NCBI RefSeq assembly: GCF_000427445.1 | Contig: NZ_KE386496.1 | Coordinates: 1,488,001-1,552,000, forward strand | Length of the DNA: 64,000 nt | Direction of reading: 5' to 3' | DNA from: Methylocapsa acidiphila B2 | GTDB taxonomy: Bacteria > Pseudomonadota > Alphaproteobacteria > Rhizobiales > Beijerinckiaceae | In this document: in pieces, positions 16,732 through 25,750 of the stretch | How positions within the stretch are numbered: position 1 is the first letter of the stretch | How the letters are laid out: each line of letters starts with the position of its first letter | The notes under the pieces: generated by a model | The model's input: only the letters and a program-made list of their open reading frames with translations | What the model was told of the DNA's origin: nothing | Database searches by the model: none | Translations under genes and position numbers: made by a program

Positions 16732-17685
16732 TCAGCCGGCCTTGCGCCCAGGCGCCGACGCCTTGGCGATCTTGCTCCGGGGCGTCTTTTGTTTCACCGC
16801 GGCGTCCTCGCGCTGGACTGATCCCGACCGCCTTCTGGCGGGCCTTTCGGCGCCGCCGCCCTTTTCATCCCGAGCCCCCACCTCGCTTTGGCGGGCCTTC
16901 TTTGCTCGACCTCCCTTGGCGGCGCTTCGCCGCAGCGCGTCCATGAGATCGACGCCCTTCCCCAGCCTCGGCCGCGCGCGCCTTCCGAGGGGCTTGCCTT
17001 CCATCTTCTCGCGAATGACTTCCGCGAGCGCCGACTCATAACGGTCATGGACCGCGTGAGGATCAAACGCGCCGCGCTTGGTCTCGACGATATGCTTGGC
17101 GAGATCGAGCATTTCGCCGTTGATCTTCATCTCCGGAATATCGGCGAATACATCCCCGGACGGACGGATCTCGTAATCGAACCGCAGGGTGGTCGCGAGC
17201 AACCCTCGGCCATAGGCTCGGATCAGGATCGAACGCATCCGCCGGAAAAGAACGGTTCGCGCGAGAGCCGCCACGGATTTGGCCCGGAGCCCGTCGCGAA
17301 TGACGGCAAAGGCCGATTCCGCCGCCGGATTGCCCGGAGCGAGATAATAGGGACGGTCGAGATAGACGTGTTCAATCTCGTCGCAACGAAGGAAGACCTC
17401 CGCCGAGAGCGTCTTGTCGGAGCCTGGAATCGCCGCCGCGATCTCTTCCGGCTCTAGCGCGACATATTCCTTGTCGCCGACTACGTAGCCCTTGACCTGA
17501 TCCTCGGACTCGACCGGCTCACCGCTTTCCTCATCGACGAACTCGCGATGAACCCGTCGTCCATTCTCGCGACTGATCAAATGAAAGCTTATTCTCTCGG
17601 AAGCGGAAACCGCGGAGTAAAGGGCGACAGAGCATGAGAGCTCGGCCACCTTCAAAAACCCCTTCCAATTTGCCCGAGGCGCCAT
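16732..17685 (-). CDS. ku: Ku protein 2 (long basic tail)
   Basis: 317 residues. The Ku core starts NWKGFLKVAELSCSVALYSA, then SFHLISRENGRRVHREFVDE, DQVKGYVVGDKEYVALEPEE, IEHVYLDRPYYLAPG and AFAVIRDGLRAKSVAALAR. Compared with Ku1 it has a long Lys/Arg/Ala/Pro-rich C-terminal extension (about 245-317), the sort of tail linked to DNA bridging and LigD stimulation. Start ATG at 17685 is where the Ku homology begins; the frame is open to 18057 but overlaps the DUF1328 gene there. First gene of the ku2-ligD operon. The two Ku proteins may form a heterodimer, as proposed for Sinorhizobium with several ku genes. Confidence 0.92.
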   Translation of the reverse strand: MAPRANWKGFLKVAELSCSVALYSAVSASERISFHLISRENGRRVHREFVDEESGEPVESEDQVKGYVVGDKEYVALEPEEIAAAIPGSDKTLSAEVFLRCDEIEHVYLDRPYYLAPGNPAAESAFAVIRDGLRAKSVAALARTVLFRRMRSILIRAYGRGLLATTLRFDYEIRPSGDVFADIPEMKINGEMLDLAKHIVETKRGAFDPHAVHDRYESALAEVIREKMEGKPLGRRARPRLGKGVDLMDALRRSAAKGGRAKKARQSEVGARDEKGGGAERPARRRSGSVQREDAAVKQKTPRSKIAKASAPGRKAG

Positions 17686-17759
17686 GTGGAAAAGCCTATC
17701 CCCGGAACCAACGCCACCTGCACAGCGGCGTCCCTGCACAGCGCCTCGGCCGCAAGCGG

Positions 17760-17939
17760 CTAGCTTCGGCGGATGAGCCCGAACACGAGTGAAATGATCA
17801 AAAGGACCACGGCGACCCAGAAGAGTATTCGCGCGCCCGACATCGCCGTGCCCGCCACTCCGCCAAATCCGAGCAGCGCCGCAACAAGCGCCACCACCAG
17901 AAAGATCACCGCCCAATGTAGAAGGTTGCCGACATTCAT
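17760..17939 (-). CDS. DUF1328 small membrane protein (YtjA-like)
   Basis: 59 residues with two transmembrane helices (LLHWAVIFLVVALVAALLGF and ILFWVAVVLLIISLVFGLI) joined by GGVAGTAMSGA, the exact DUF1328 layout. AGGAGG lies just before the ATG at 17939. An exact EcfG promoter at 18062-18086 reads toward it, giving a leader of about 115 nt. Family function unknown; usually stress-induced. Ku2 starts 75 bases further on the same strand and could be read from the same promoter. Confidence 0.88.
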   Translation of the reverse strand: MNVGNLLHWAVIFLVVALVAALLGFGGVAGTAMSGARILFWVAVVLLIISLVFGLIRRS

Positions 17940-18061
17940 GAGACTTCCTCCTCGCCGACGCTGCCGCGCCAACCCAACGCCGATTCCACAAGAATCGGCC
18001 GAATCGGCCGTCATGCCGCCACAGTCTTCCCGCGGCGACGACAAACGCGAACGCCAAATCA

Positions 18062-18086
18062 AACGGCTTAACCAGTCCAAAGTTCC
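18062..18086 (-). promoter_or_regulatory. EcfG-type (general stress) promoter
   Basis: Minus strand: GGAAC, 16 bases, CGTT. Exact consensus, facing the DUF1328 gene and possibly the ku2-ligD operon beyond it. Confidence 0.7.
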
Positions 18087-18385
18087 GGATCTAGATCAGC
18101 GCCATAATGATGAAATTTCTAAGAGACATATGCTTCACGTTCATGGCGAAGCACAACCCATAGGCTAGGCCTGTAATCCGACCCAACAAATTGCCCGGGA
18201 TAAACAACGATACAGCCGAAGCCACTAAAGGCGCAGGCAGCAAATTCGCCGCGTTTCCAAACCGCGCCTTTCCTGCACGACTAAACCGCCGACGGATATT
18301 GACCGGCCAGCCCGACCCTTCGCTGGCCGTCGTCTCCTTCTCGGAAAGACAGCCTCACGCGCACCGCCGAATGCTCCGCCGCACC

Positions 18386-18541
18386 TCAGATACGGCCAAG
18401 AAGCGCTAGAATAACCACGACGACCAGCACGGTCCCCAGCAAGCCGCCCGGAGCGTAACCCCATCCGCTGCTATAGGGCCACGCCGGCAAGGCGCCTACT
18501 AGCAAGAGGATTAATATGACAATTAAGAGCGTCGATAGCAT
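18386..18541 (-). CDS. DUF3309 small membrane protein
   Basis: 51 residues: helix MLSTLLIVILILLLVGALPA, the family motif WPYSSGWGYAPGG, then helix LLGTVLVVVVILALLGRI. This is the canonical DUF3309 protein of Proteobacteria. ATG at 18541 is preceded by AAGGAG. Function unknown; commonly in stress regulons. No EcfG match found directly upstream. Confidence 0.88.
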   Translation of the reverse strand: MLSTLLIVILILLLVGALPAWPYSSGWGYAPGGLLGTVLVVVVILALLGRI

Positions 18542-18691
18542 GCTCGATCTCCTTCGACTGTGGTTCCCTAATTGACGGTCGCCCTCGATCGACAATATTC
18601 AAGTTATTCACCCGCCCGAAGGAGGCCCGCACGCCCGATGCGGAAGCGACGGACCTCCGCCGTATGTCGCTGAAACGCTTCGGCTCGCCGT

Positions 18692-19426
18692 CTACATCTT
18701 GTCCATTTCGGAATTCTTATCATAGCCCGGCGCGTTCCGGAGCTGATCCTTAGTGCGATCCAACAACAGCCAGCTCTTGCCGCCACGCGTCGCGATCCTC
18801 AGCTCCTTGAATGGAATCGCAACGTCCTTCTGACCAACGCCGAGGAAGCCGCCGACTCCTATGACCGCCGTCGTGATAGCGCCATCGGTGTTCAAGACGA
18901 GATCGTCGACATCGCCGATCTTATGTTCCGAATTATCATATACGTCGGCCTTGTAGATGTCCGACGCCGTCCAATTCGACGTCGAAAGCGACGACCCTGG
19001 CACGGAAACCGAACGGCCCGTCCGCTGAGCCGGCATGTAATCCGGCGCAGCCTTGAGATCTTCCTTGGTGCGATCGAGAACAAGCCAATCCTTCCCGTCT
19101 CGAAGCGAAATTTTTATGTCCTTGAACGGGACCGCCACGTCCTTTTGGCCGGCTCCAAGGAATCCACCAACGCCAATGACAGCGGTCTTTATGGCCCCGT
19201 CGCTATTCAAAACGAGATCGGTTATGTCTCCGATCTTGCGCTCGGACTTATCATAGACGTTGGCTTTATAAATATCCGACGCCAGCCACCGCGACGTGGA
19301 AAGGGACGAAGCCGGCGCAGCAACCGACCGTCCGCTCAAAGGCTCCTTGGTCATCGTGCTTTGAGCAAAAGCGAGGCTTGCGCCGAGAGCAAGGAACGCA
19401 GCGGGAAGCGCGAGCTTGTTGAACAT
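18692..19426 (-). CDS. Exported protein with two PRC-barrel repeats
   Basis: 244 residues with a Sec signal peptide (LALPAAFLALGASLAFAQS) and two near-identical PRC-barrel units, each SSLSTSxWxASDIYKAxVYD, KIGDxxDLVLNxDGAIxTAV, IGVGGFLGxGQKDVAxPFK, then LDRTKxxLxxAPxY. The repeats span about 40-125 and 135-235 and are about 70 percent identical, so the gene grew by internal duplication. Predicted periplasmic. An EcfG-type promoter with a 17-base spacer (19472-19497) faces the gene. Related PRC-barrel proteins occur in stress regulons; binding partner unknown. Confidence 0.87.
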   Translation of the reverse strand: MFNKLALPAAFLALGASLAFAQSTMTKEPLSGRSVAAPASSLSTSRWLASDIYKANVYDKSERKIGDITDLVLNSDGAIKTAVIGVGGFLGAGQKDVAVPFKDIKISLRDGKDWLVLDRTKEDLKAAPDYMPAQRTGRSVSVPGSSLSTSNWTASDIYKADVYDNSEHKIGDVDDLVLNTDGAITTAVIGVGGFLGVGQKDVAIPFKELRIATRGGKSWLLLDRTKDQLRNAPGYDKNSEMDKM

Positions 19427-19471
19427 GAGGATCTCTCCCTAACTTTGAAACGGCGTTTACGCCGGCCGGAG

Positions 19472-19497
19472 AACGCGCCTTCAAATTCATTAGTTCC
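19472..19497 (-). promoter_or_regulatory. EcfG-type (general stress) promoter
   Basis: Minus strand GGAAC, 17 bases, CGTT, ending 46 bases before the ATG of the double PRC-barrel gene. Confidence 0.68.
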
Positions 19498-19555
19498 GTC
19501 GCACAGAACTCCAGCAATGCGATGATCGCAAACTGTCGCGCTTGTGTTTAGACGC

Positions 19556-19729
19556 CTACCGTGCAAAGAAATAGATCAACGGGAACGCAAGCACAGTCAA
19601 CGCTACACCAAATGTCAGCGCCCGGCGCGCAACATTCGGAGCAACGCCCTGTCGCGCTTCCGTTGGCGTGAACACGATCGGCGGCTTGGCGCCGTCCGCT
19701 ACTGGATCCTCTGCATGTTTCATAGACAT
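19556..19729 (-). CDS. Small single-pass membrane protein (57 residues)
   Basis: ATG at 19729 with GAGGG upstream. The protein starts MSMKHAEDPVADGAKPPIVF, continues TPTEARQGVAPNVARRALTF and ends with a transmembrane helix (GVALTVLAFPLIYFFAR). The ARQG-x-RRAL-TM layout is familiar from hypothetical rhizobial proteins. Function unknown. Confidence 0.6.
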   Translation of the reverse strand: MSMKHAEDPVADGAKPPIVFTPTEARQGVAPNVARRALTFGVALTVLAFPLIYFFAR

Positions 19730-19822
19730 CAATCCCTCAGCGCCGCTATCAAGCGCAACGCGTTGGCCCCGCTACGCTACGTAAAGATGTCTCCTACGCC
19801 ACGCCAGATCCGAGCAGACCTC

Positions 19823-20032
19823 TCACTCGACAAAAAGGAGACCCGCGACAGCGGCCGCTAATGAAGTCATGACGCTCGCAAACCCATAAGCCGTCGTTGG
19901 ACCGATCGCTCTCGCCATCATCGGCGCGTCCGTCCACATATGCGCCAGCCCCGCGCAAAGCATCAAGCTGACGAGAATGAGCGATCCAAATCCGTTGTTG
20001 TCGGTACGGACCAATGCACGGCTTCTACCCAT
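19823..20032 (-). CDS. Small two-helix membrane protein (69 residues)
   Basis: Starts MGRSRALVRTDNNGFGSLIL, with two hydrophobic helices (SLILVSLMLCAGLAHMW and VMTSLAAAVAGLLFVE) and a short loop. GGAGG lies 9 bases before the ATG at 20032; the frame is open to 20071 but this start is best supported. Family not recognised. Confidence 0.55.
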   Translation of the reverse strand: MGRSRALVRTDNNGFGSLILVSLMLCAGLAHMWTDAPMMARAIGPTTAYGFASVMTSLAAAVAGLLFVE

Positions 20033-20258
20033 AACAGAGTCCTCCATGAAGAAGAGGCGAACGCTTGACAATATTTACGTCGCGCTCGTTGCATTACGGC
20101 AACTTCGATCGACCGCTATTGTTCCCGACGCATTACTTAAATTGGGAGCGCACGACGCACCTACGGAAATCTCTCCTTTCCCTATTGCGCGAATTCAAAT
20201 GAAAAGGCCGAGCGCGCGCCTCAACGCAATGAACAAATCCGATCGAGGACTAACCGCC

Positions 20259-20375
20259 CTACCAAGATCTCAAGCGATAGACCAATTTTATTCCGATCAT
20301 CACGAAACCTAAGCCCCAACCGAGCGCCACTCTTGCAACCGACGCACGATGAGGAATACCTTGGCGCCGCGCCAT
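20259..20375 (-). CDS. Possible 38-residue protein
   Basis: Frame MARRQGIPHRASVARVALGW then GLGFVMIGIKLVYRLRSW: basic N-terminus and one hydrophobic helix, similar in style to its neighbours. Only a weak AGAG ribosome binding site. Tentative. Confidence 0.3.
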   Translation of the reverse strand: MARRQGIPHRASVARVALGWGLGFVMIGIKLVYRLRSW

Positions 20376-21160
20376 GGCGATAGATCTCTCTTTATTGCCA
20401 TTGGCTATACGATTGATATTGGAGCTCACCTGCCGCTCTCCTAAATTCTTCCACTTATCTCACGATTCAATCCCGCAATCATCGCGCCGTTCCAAGGACT
20501 TTGAAGCTGCGCACGATGCTGAATTGCGTACGAGGCGGCAAACCACTTCGACTCATCCGCACCTCAATCGACCAAATTTAACGCGCTATTCCGCCTTCAT
20601 CTGGAGCATTTACCTCCCTCAGGGCCACGTAGCGTGTGGACGAAGTAAATCTTGTCGCCGTCGTCGCGAGGCCGCTCAGTCAATTATGGGTCGACATACA
20701 GCTAAGGCCCACTTTCGACTGACCCGAGATCGCTATGGACTATCGCCAGGTTCGCGTCCTTAGCTTCTTCCTACGGGTAATGCTGCCCAACGCCGGACCG
20801 AACTGATATGGCTGCTCATCGGACTAATGCACATTTGTCTAAAACGGTTCCAAATGACACATCTGACTCTGCAAACTCAACCGAGTGTCGGCTATAGCCT
20901 TTGTATATCCCGCACCAACGCGTCGGGGGGACCTTCAAATCTCCCTCTGGACGGCCTCACATGACAGCGTCTTTATAGGCTGAAGAAACCACGGACGCAG
21001 GCAAAAGGCACACGCGCTGTAGGCCGCAATAATGCGCCTCATGCTCAAGACTAGGTCTGTCACAACGGATGGAGCATTCGAGCGTGACCACGTCGTCATC
21101 AAAAATTAGTGAGACTACGTGCAACGCCACGGGGCAGAGCGCTAACTGCGCAACAACGGA
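20376..21160. other. Non-coding gap before the first mannose operon end
   Basis: About 785 bases, somewhat lower in GC than the flanks, with no convincing open frame, tRNA or repeat. It marks the break between the stress/repair block and the first mannose operon. Confidence 0.5.
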
Positions 21161-22456
21161 TCAGCGCATCATCGCCTGAATGAGTTCAACAATATTAACA
21201 GTAGCGAACTTCGAAAAGGTGTCCGACACCGCATATGGCAAGATAATTTGATCCTTATGCCGGAGCCCCCCGCACGTATATACGACGTTGGGCACATATC
21301 CTTCCCGCTCCGACAATTCAGGGCGAAGCAAAGGCTCCCTCATTCGCGCGAGGACTTTAGATGGAACCTCTTTGTCGAGTAGGACCGCTCCGATCGAATA
21401 TTTCCTGACCGCGCCAACCCCATGGATCAGGAGCAGCCATCCTTCATCAAGTTCGATCGGCGACCCGCAATTCCCGATTTGCACAAATTCCCATGGAAAC
21501 TGTGGCGTCAGAATGGCGGAACCTTCGTCCCAACTGTTCAAATTATCCGAATAAACGAGATAAATGTTTTCGTTGTCCTGCCGCGCAATCATTGCGAATC
21601 GGCCGTTGATTCGGCGCGGAAACAGAGCCATGCCCTTATTTCGCGCTCCCAGCCCCAGCAATGGCGAGAGCCTGTAGGACATAAAATCCGACGTCTCAAG
21701 CAGCTCTGATCTAATGGCTCTGCCGTTATATGCAGTGTAGGTCGCATAATAAAGCTTACGTCCCTCGTCATCGAATTGGACGAAGCGAGCATCCTCAATT
21801 CCATTCGATTGGGACTCGGTAACAGGGAAAATGACTTGCTCGCTAATTTGATCGTAAGAATTGAATTCAATTTCGACAACATCGCCGCTGGCGCTTGGCA
21901 TTCGATTACGCACGCGCGGCATTGACGCGAAACGCGCTGCTGACTCAATAACCAAACCATATTTGGGGTCGATTGAACCTACCCGAAAAGTCAAGGACGA
22001 GATGTGTCCTTCGCCGACCGCACGGAGGCTGAGGATAAAGCGTTGTCCGCCCTCCGGCGCATCAGTTTGGTCCGGATGAAGAACAATGCTGGGATTGAAC
22101 AACGCCGCCGCTTCGAAGGAATACTCATGCAGAAAATAGGCCCCTACCAGTTGACGCTGCAATTTAGTGAATGGAGGATGCGGGGCGAAGGCGCTCTCCA
22201 TTTCCGCAGCGCGCGCTTCGAAAATCTGCAGAAGCTCGCGGTGGCGGCCGATAAAACCTTCGACAAGCCCCGCCATTTTTCTAGTCGCCGCTTCCGAATC
22301 CATCGCAAGAATCCGTGCAACGATGTGATTTGCCCGCGTCCTATCGATCGGATTGAGATCCCGTGGTTCGACCGCAGGACGAAAGGGACGCACCACGACC
22401 CGCGCTGGATCCGGACGCAGATGAATAGAGTGCCTTTGCAACATGGGCTGTGACAA
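21161..22456 (-). CDS. GH130 family glycosidase/phosphorylase, copy 1
   Basis: 431 residues. The C-terminal five-bladed propeller of family GH130 spans about 100-430: NPSIVLHPDQ, the hallmark SNGIEDARFVQFDD carrying the general-acid Asp, YATYTAYNGRAIRSEL, KGMALFPRRINGRFAM, QIGNCGSPIELDEGWLLL, and YSIGAVLLD. An N-terminal helical extension of about 100 residues (RPDPARVVVRPFRPAVEPRD) is typical of the alphaproteobacterial subgroup. Known GH130 enzymes are beta-mannoside phosphorylases or beta-1,2-mannosidases releasing mannose-1-phosphate or mannose; the exact linkage is unknown here. Last gene of manA-GT4-GH130 copy 1; a close paralogue is at 36117. Confidence 0.87.
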   Translation of the reverse strand: MSQPMLQRHSIHLRPDPARVVVRPFRPAVEPRDLNPIDRTRANHIVARILAMDSEAATRKMAGLVEGFIGRHRELLQIFEARAAEMESAFAPHPPFTKLQRQLVGAYFLHEYSFEAAALFNPSIVLHPDQTDAPEGGQRFILSLRAVGEGHISSLTFRVGSIDPKYGLVIESAARFASMPRVRNRMPSASGDVVEIEFNSYDQISEQVIFPVTESQSNGIEDARFVQFDDEGRKLYYATYTAYNGRAIRSELLETSDFMSYRLSPLLGLGARNKGMALFPRRINGRFAMIARQDNENIYLVYSDNLNSWDEGSAILTPQFPWEFVQIGNCGSPIELDEGWLLLIHGVGAVRKYSIGAVLLDKEVPSKVLARMREPLLRPELSEREGYVPNVVYTCGGLRHKDQIILPYAVSDTFSKFATVNIVELIQAMMR

Positions 22457-22502
22457 TCATCCCCCTTACGCGCATGTCCAGAATGCTGGCTCATGTGATG
22501 CT

Positions 22503-24791
22503 TCAGCGCGTGCATTTCGCTAATGTGCGAATCTGCGACTCTCTGCCAGACTCTTGTCTGGCGGGAATAATTTGACGAATTTCGACGAGGCCGAAAAGGT
22601 AGGATAAAACCGATTCAGCTCCTTGATTCTCATTCGTTCCGCCGGGCTGCAGACCATCGCGACAGGTTCCATTCTCGATGTCGACCAGCGGCGTCGCCAG
22701 GTCATTGACGCCGAGAAACCAACCGAAAGCCAGCTCGGCCCGGTCCCGCCACCTGACATCGCCATCCACGCGAAACGCAGCGAGGCATGCCGATATCGTG
22801 GCAGCCGCCTCCAGTGGCTGCTGATCGAACCGTCGCGGAGGCATCCCCTTCTCTTTGAAGCTCTCTGTCCCTATCGGCCTGAAAAAACCTTCCGGGCTGA
22901 TTTGCTTCCGCATAAGCCAACCTAAAGACTCTAGCCCAGCGTCAACATAACGGTGGACTCCGGTCGAAAGTCCCGACAGGATCAATGCCTGCGGCAAGCG
23001 GGCATTGTCATATGTAAGCCTATTCTCCCACCAGATCCAATCCGTTTCTCGTGAATTTCGTAAGAGAGACATCATTTGGTCTGCAAGCTTGAGTCGCGCG
23101 CCGACAGCCGCGCGATCATTTGGAATCGCCTCGCAGTAAGCGTCCAGACCTAACAAGGCGAAAGACCAAGGACGCGGAAAGGCGAAGCTCTCAACGATTG
23201 GCAGAGCCTTGGCAAAAAGCGCAGCGGCCCACCGCCGCCGAGAAGCGCTTACGTCGCCTTTAGCGCACTCTCCCAACGCCCAAAGAGCTCGCGCATTGCT
23301 ATCGTCTGAACCTTTTTCTTCGAGCCAGCGTCTGTCATAGCCCATGAAATTGCGAAACCGCCCGAGATCAGGGTTCCAGGCATGCTGCACGAACGCGGCG
23401 AAACGACTCGTCAGCGCATCGGAGATCCGTGGCTCGGCGTCCCTCGTCAACGCACAAGCTAAAATAAGCGCACGGGCATTGTCGTCTAGACAATAACCAT
23501 GCGAGCGGTCCGGCACCGAGTGAACAGCATGTTGTACAAGGCCGACATCGTCGCACATCGCTTGAAAATGACCGAGCTGACTCTCCGTTATATCCAGAGG
23601 CGCAGGCGCCGCGCGCGCGAGCCGCGTGAAGCGCTTAAGCCTACACTGATCGCGGGCGCCTTCGAACACAGTCAGATAGCGCTCGCCGATGCGGTCCCAA
23701 GTCATGCGCCGGCTGCCTCCATAAGCTCGCCCAGACATATCGCGCCGCCTGTCATCATTAGTCAGCAAACTGGCGATCTCGTCGCCAAGACGACGGACGT
23801 CGCCAAACGGGACCAGCACGCCAGCCCCATTTCCAAGAAGTTCACGAGCATGCCAATATGGAGTCGAAACGACAGCTTTCCCTAGGCCGAAGCTGTAAGC
23901 CAAGGTTCCCGACGTCATTTGCGCTTCATTGAGATAGGGCGTGACATAGACGTCGCACATCGAGATAAATTCGAGCAGCGTCGCCTGATCTACGAACTGA
24001 TCAAGAAAGAGGACATGATTCTCGACCCCTAGCTCCCTAGCGCGAGCGAATAAACTTTCACGATACGATTCGCCACAAGTTCCGACGAGATTTGGATGTG
24101 TGGCGCCGAGCACGACGTATACGGCATCCGCGCGCCGTTCGACGATAGACGTCATAGCGTCTATCATGACTTCGATCCCCTTGTTAGGCGAGAGAAGGCC
24201 AAAGGTCAGAATAACCGCCTTTCCCGCGAACCCGAGCGTGGCTTTGGCCTGATCGGCATCGGCGAAAGGAACGTCAGGCACCCCATGCGGAATCACTTCG
24301 ATCTTTTCCGAGGAAACTCGGCTGGACGCGAGCAGCAGCTCCCGCCCTTTGTCAGCCATGACGACCACCTTCGAAGATGCCTCCACGATGTAGTTCAAGA
24401 CGCTGCGCTGCTTCGGCGTGGCCTCCGACAGCACCGTATGAAACGTAGTAACGATAGGCATAGTGAGCCTCGACAGCAAAGCCGTCACATTGACGCCGGC
24501 GTCAGGTCCGAAGATGCCGAATTCGTGCTGAAGCGAGACGACGTCGAAGTGTTGGTCGTTCAGCAGATCAGCCGCTCGAATATAGCTCTCAATCTTGTCA
24601 TCTGCGATCGCGACGCTTACAACTGAAGGATAGTCGTAACGCTTGCCGGCATCGTTCATCGCGACGATTTTCGTCTCGGTCATTGGGCGCAAATTTGCGA
24701 TGGCTTGCTGCAAACTTGTTGTAAATGTTGAGATTCCGCATCGCCTTGGAAGCGAATTTCCAATAAATGCGATGCTCTTTACCATCGACAC
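22503..24791 (-). CDS. GT4 glycosyltransferase with C-terminal helical domain, copy 1
   Basis: 762 residues in two parts. About 1-380 is a GT-B fold of family GT4: FIGNSLPRRCGISTFTTSLQ, VSLQHEFGIFGPDAG, LTFGLLSPNKGIEVMIDAM, VVLGATHPNLVGTCGE, and the donor-site region YLNEAQMTSGTLAYSFGLGK followed by GVLVPFGD. About 400-740 is an all-helical (alpha/alpha barrel-like) domain with HAVHSVPDRSHGYCLDDNAR, ALWALGECAKGD, RLPQALILSGLS and FDQQPLEAAATISACLAAF. The second domain resembles helical-barrel glycosidase-like folds, but I cannot name its family. Its donor is probably a nucleotide sugar. Sits between manA and GH130 on the same strand. Confidence 0.85.
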   Translation of the reverse strand: MSMVKSIAFIGNSLPRRCGISTFTTSLQQAIANLRPMTETKIVAMNDAGKRYDYPSVVSVAIADDKIESYIRAADLLNDQHFDVVSLQHEFGIFGPDAGVNVTALLSRLTMPIVTTFHTVLSEATPKQRSVLNYIVEASSKVVVMADKGRELLLASSRVSSEKIEVIPHGVPDVPFADADQAKATLGFAGKAVILTFGLLSPNKGIEVMIDAMTSIVERRADAVYVVLGATHPNLVGTCGESYRESLFARARELGVENHVLFLDQFVDQATLLEFISMCDVYVTPYLNEAQMTSGTLAYSFGLGKAVVSTPYWHARELLGNGAGVLVPFGDVRRLGDEIASLLTNDDRRRDMSGRAYGGSRRMTWDRIGERYLTVFEGARDQCRLKRFTRLARAAPAPLDITESQLGHFQAMCDDVGLVQHAVHSVPDRSHGYCLDDNARALILACALTRDAEPRISDALTSRFAAFVQHAWNPDLGRFRNFMGYDRRWLEEKGSDDSNARALWALGECAKGDVSASRRRWAAALFAKALPIVESFAFPRPWSFALLGLDAYCEAIPNDRAAVGARLKLADQMMSLLRNSRETDWIWWENRLTYDNARLPQALILSGLSTGVHRYVDAGLESLGWLMRKQISPEGFFRPIGTESFKEKGMPPRRFDQQPLEAAATISACLAAFRVDGDVRWRDRAELAFGWFLGVNDLATPLVDIENGTCRDGLQPGGTNENQGAESVLSYLFGLVEIRQIIPARQESGRESQIRTLAKCTR

Positions 24792-24820
24792 AATTGCGCC
24801 TCCGTCATTTTGGCTCGCGA

Positions 24821-25750
24821 CTAGGACGTCAATCCATGGGACGCGGACGACGCCAGCGCCTTATGGCTCGGGAAATCAGCCGCGTTGCGGCGGCCCTTAC
24901 GCTGCAACAGATTCGCTTCAGCTTCCGAACCGACATAGGCAAAAAGGCCTTTAAGGCCAGCGTTTACGACCTCGACGCGGACCTCATCCTCTTCCATGAA
25001 GACGACATCCCCGCGAACCACGGTCATTTGTCCTATCTTGGCCTCGCCATCGAGGACGAGCGCCCATGTCTCTCGATCAACATTCAACATCCACTCAGAG
25101 TCCGGCTCGAGGTCAACGCGCTCGAGGGTGAAGTAGCGACACGAGACCAATTGCGTTCTGACATCGGTCAGACGCCTCGGCCGGCCTTGAGCGACAAAAG
25201 GCGCAGCATCGGCTGCCGCGACGGCCATATCGATGTGAAGCTCGCGGTCGCTCCCATAATCGAATAGCCGAAATGTGACGTCGCTGCGCTGCTGGATTTC
25301 GGCAATCACGAGTCCTGAACCTATGGCGTGGATTGTTCGCGCAGGAACAAGAATTGCGTCGCCCGCTTTGACGTTCCGCCATTGAATCAAATCGACGATC
25401 GTCCCCTCGCCAATAGCGCGCTGCAAGTCCGATTGCGGCACGCTCCGTGTCAGACCGAGACCGATTTTCGCGTCAGACTCCGCAGAAAGCACATACCAAG
25501 CCTCCGTTTTGCCGCGCTCCAGGCCAATTGAACGCGCGAAGGCATCGTCAGGATGGACCTGAATGGACAAAGGCGCGGACGAGAATAAGAGCTTGAGCAG
25601 GAGGATCGACTCCGAGGCCTTGTCCCCAGAGCGTTGAAACCACAGCTCTCCAACTTTGGCGCCATCGGCGGACCTCTGACTCCATGGCCATGGATCAAGA
25701 CATCCCCAAGGTTTGCGCACAGGCCGGGACGCCGCGCGTTCGATCGTCAC
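24821..25750 (-). CDS. manA: Class I mannose-6-phosphate isomerase, copy 1
   Basis: 309 residues, cupin-type zinc enzyme that interconverts mannose-6-phosphate and fructose-6-phosphate. Zinc ligands and active-site motifs are visible: LSIQVHPDDAFARSIGL (Gln/His), GKTEAWYVLSAE (Glu), ILVPARTIHAIGSGLVIAEI (His) and RLFDYG. C-terminal cupin half (about 190-290) is present. First gene of operon copy 1, 29 bases before the GT4 gene. A paralogue at 39738 has the same layout, so mannose supply is tied to the glycan pathway encoded downstream. Confidence 0.87.
   Translation of the reverse strand: MTIERAASRPVRKPWGCLDPWPWSQRSADGAKVGELWFQRSGDKASESILLLKLLFSSAPLSIQVHPDDAFARSIGLERGKTEAWYVLSAESDAKIGLGLTRSVPQSDLQRAIGEGTIVDLIQWRNVKAGDAILVPARTIHAIGSGLVIAEIQQRSDVTFRLFDYGSDRELHIDMAVAAADAAPFVAQGRPRRLTDVRTQLVSCRYFTLERVDLEPDSEWMLNVDRETWALVLDGEAKIGQMTVVRGDVVFMEEDEVRVEVVNAGLKGLFAYVGSEAEANLLQRKGRRNAADFPSHKALASSASHGLTS

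Noticed and set aside
15602-17041. 479-codon open frame on the plus strand
   Set aside because: It is the shadow of ligD and ku2 on the opposite strand; those have clear catalytic motifs, while this frame has none.
20374-20763. 129-codon plus-strand frame
   Set aside because: No ribosome binding site, starts inside the opposite small frame, no recognisable domain.
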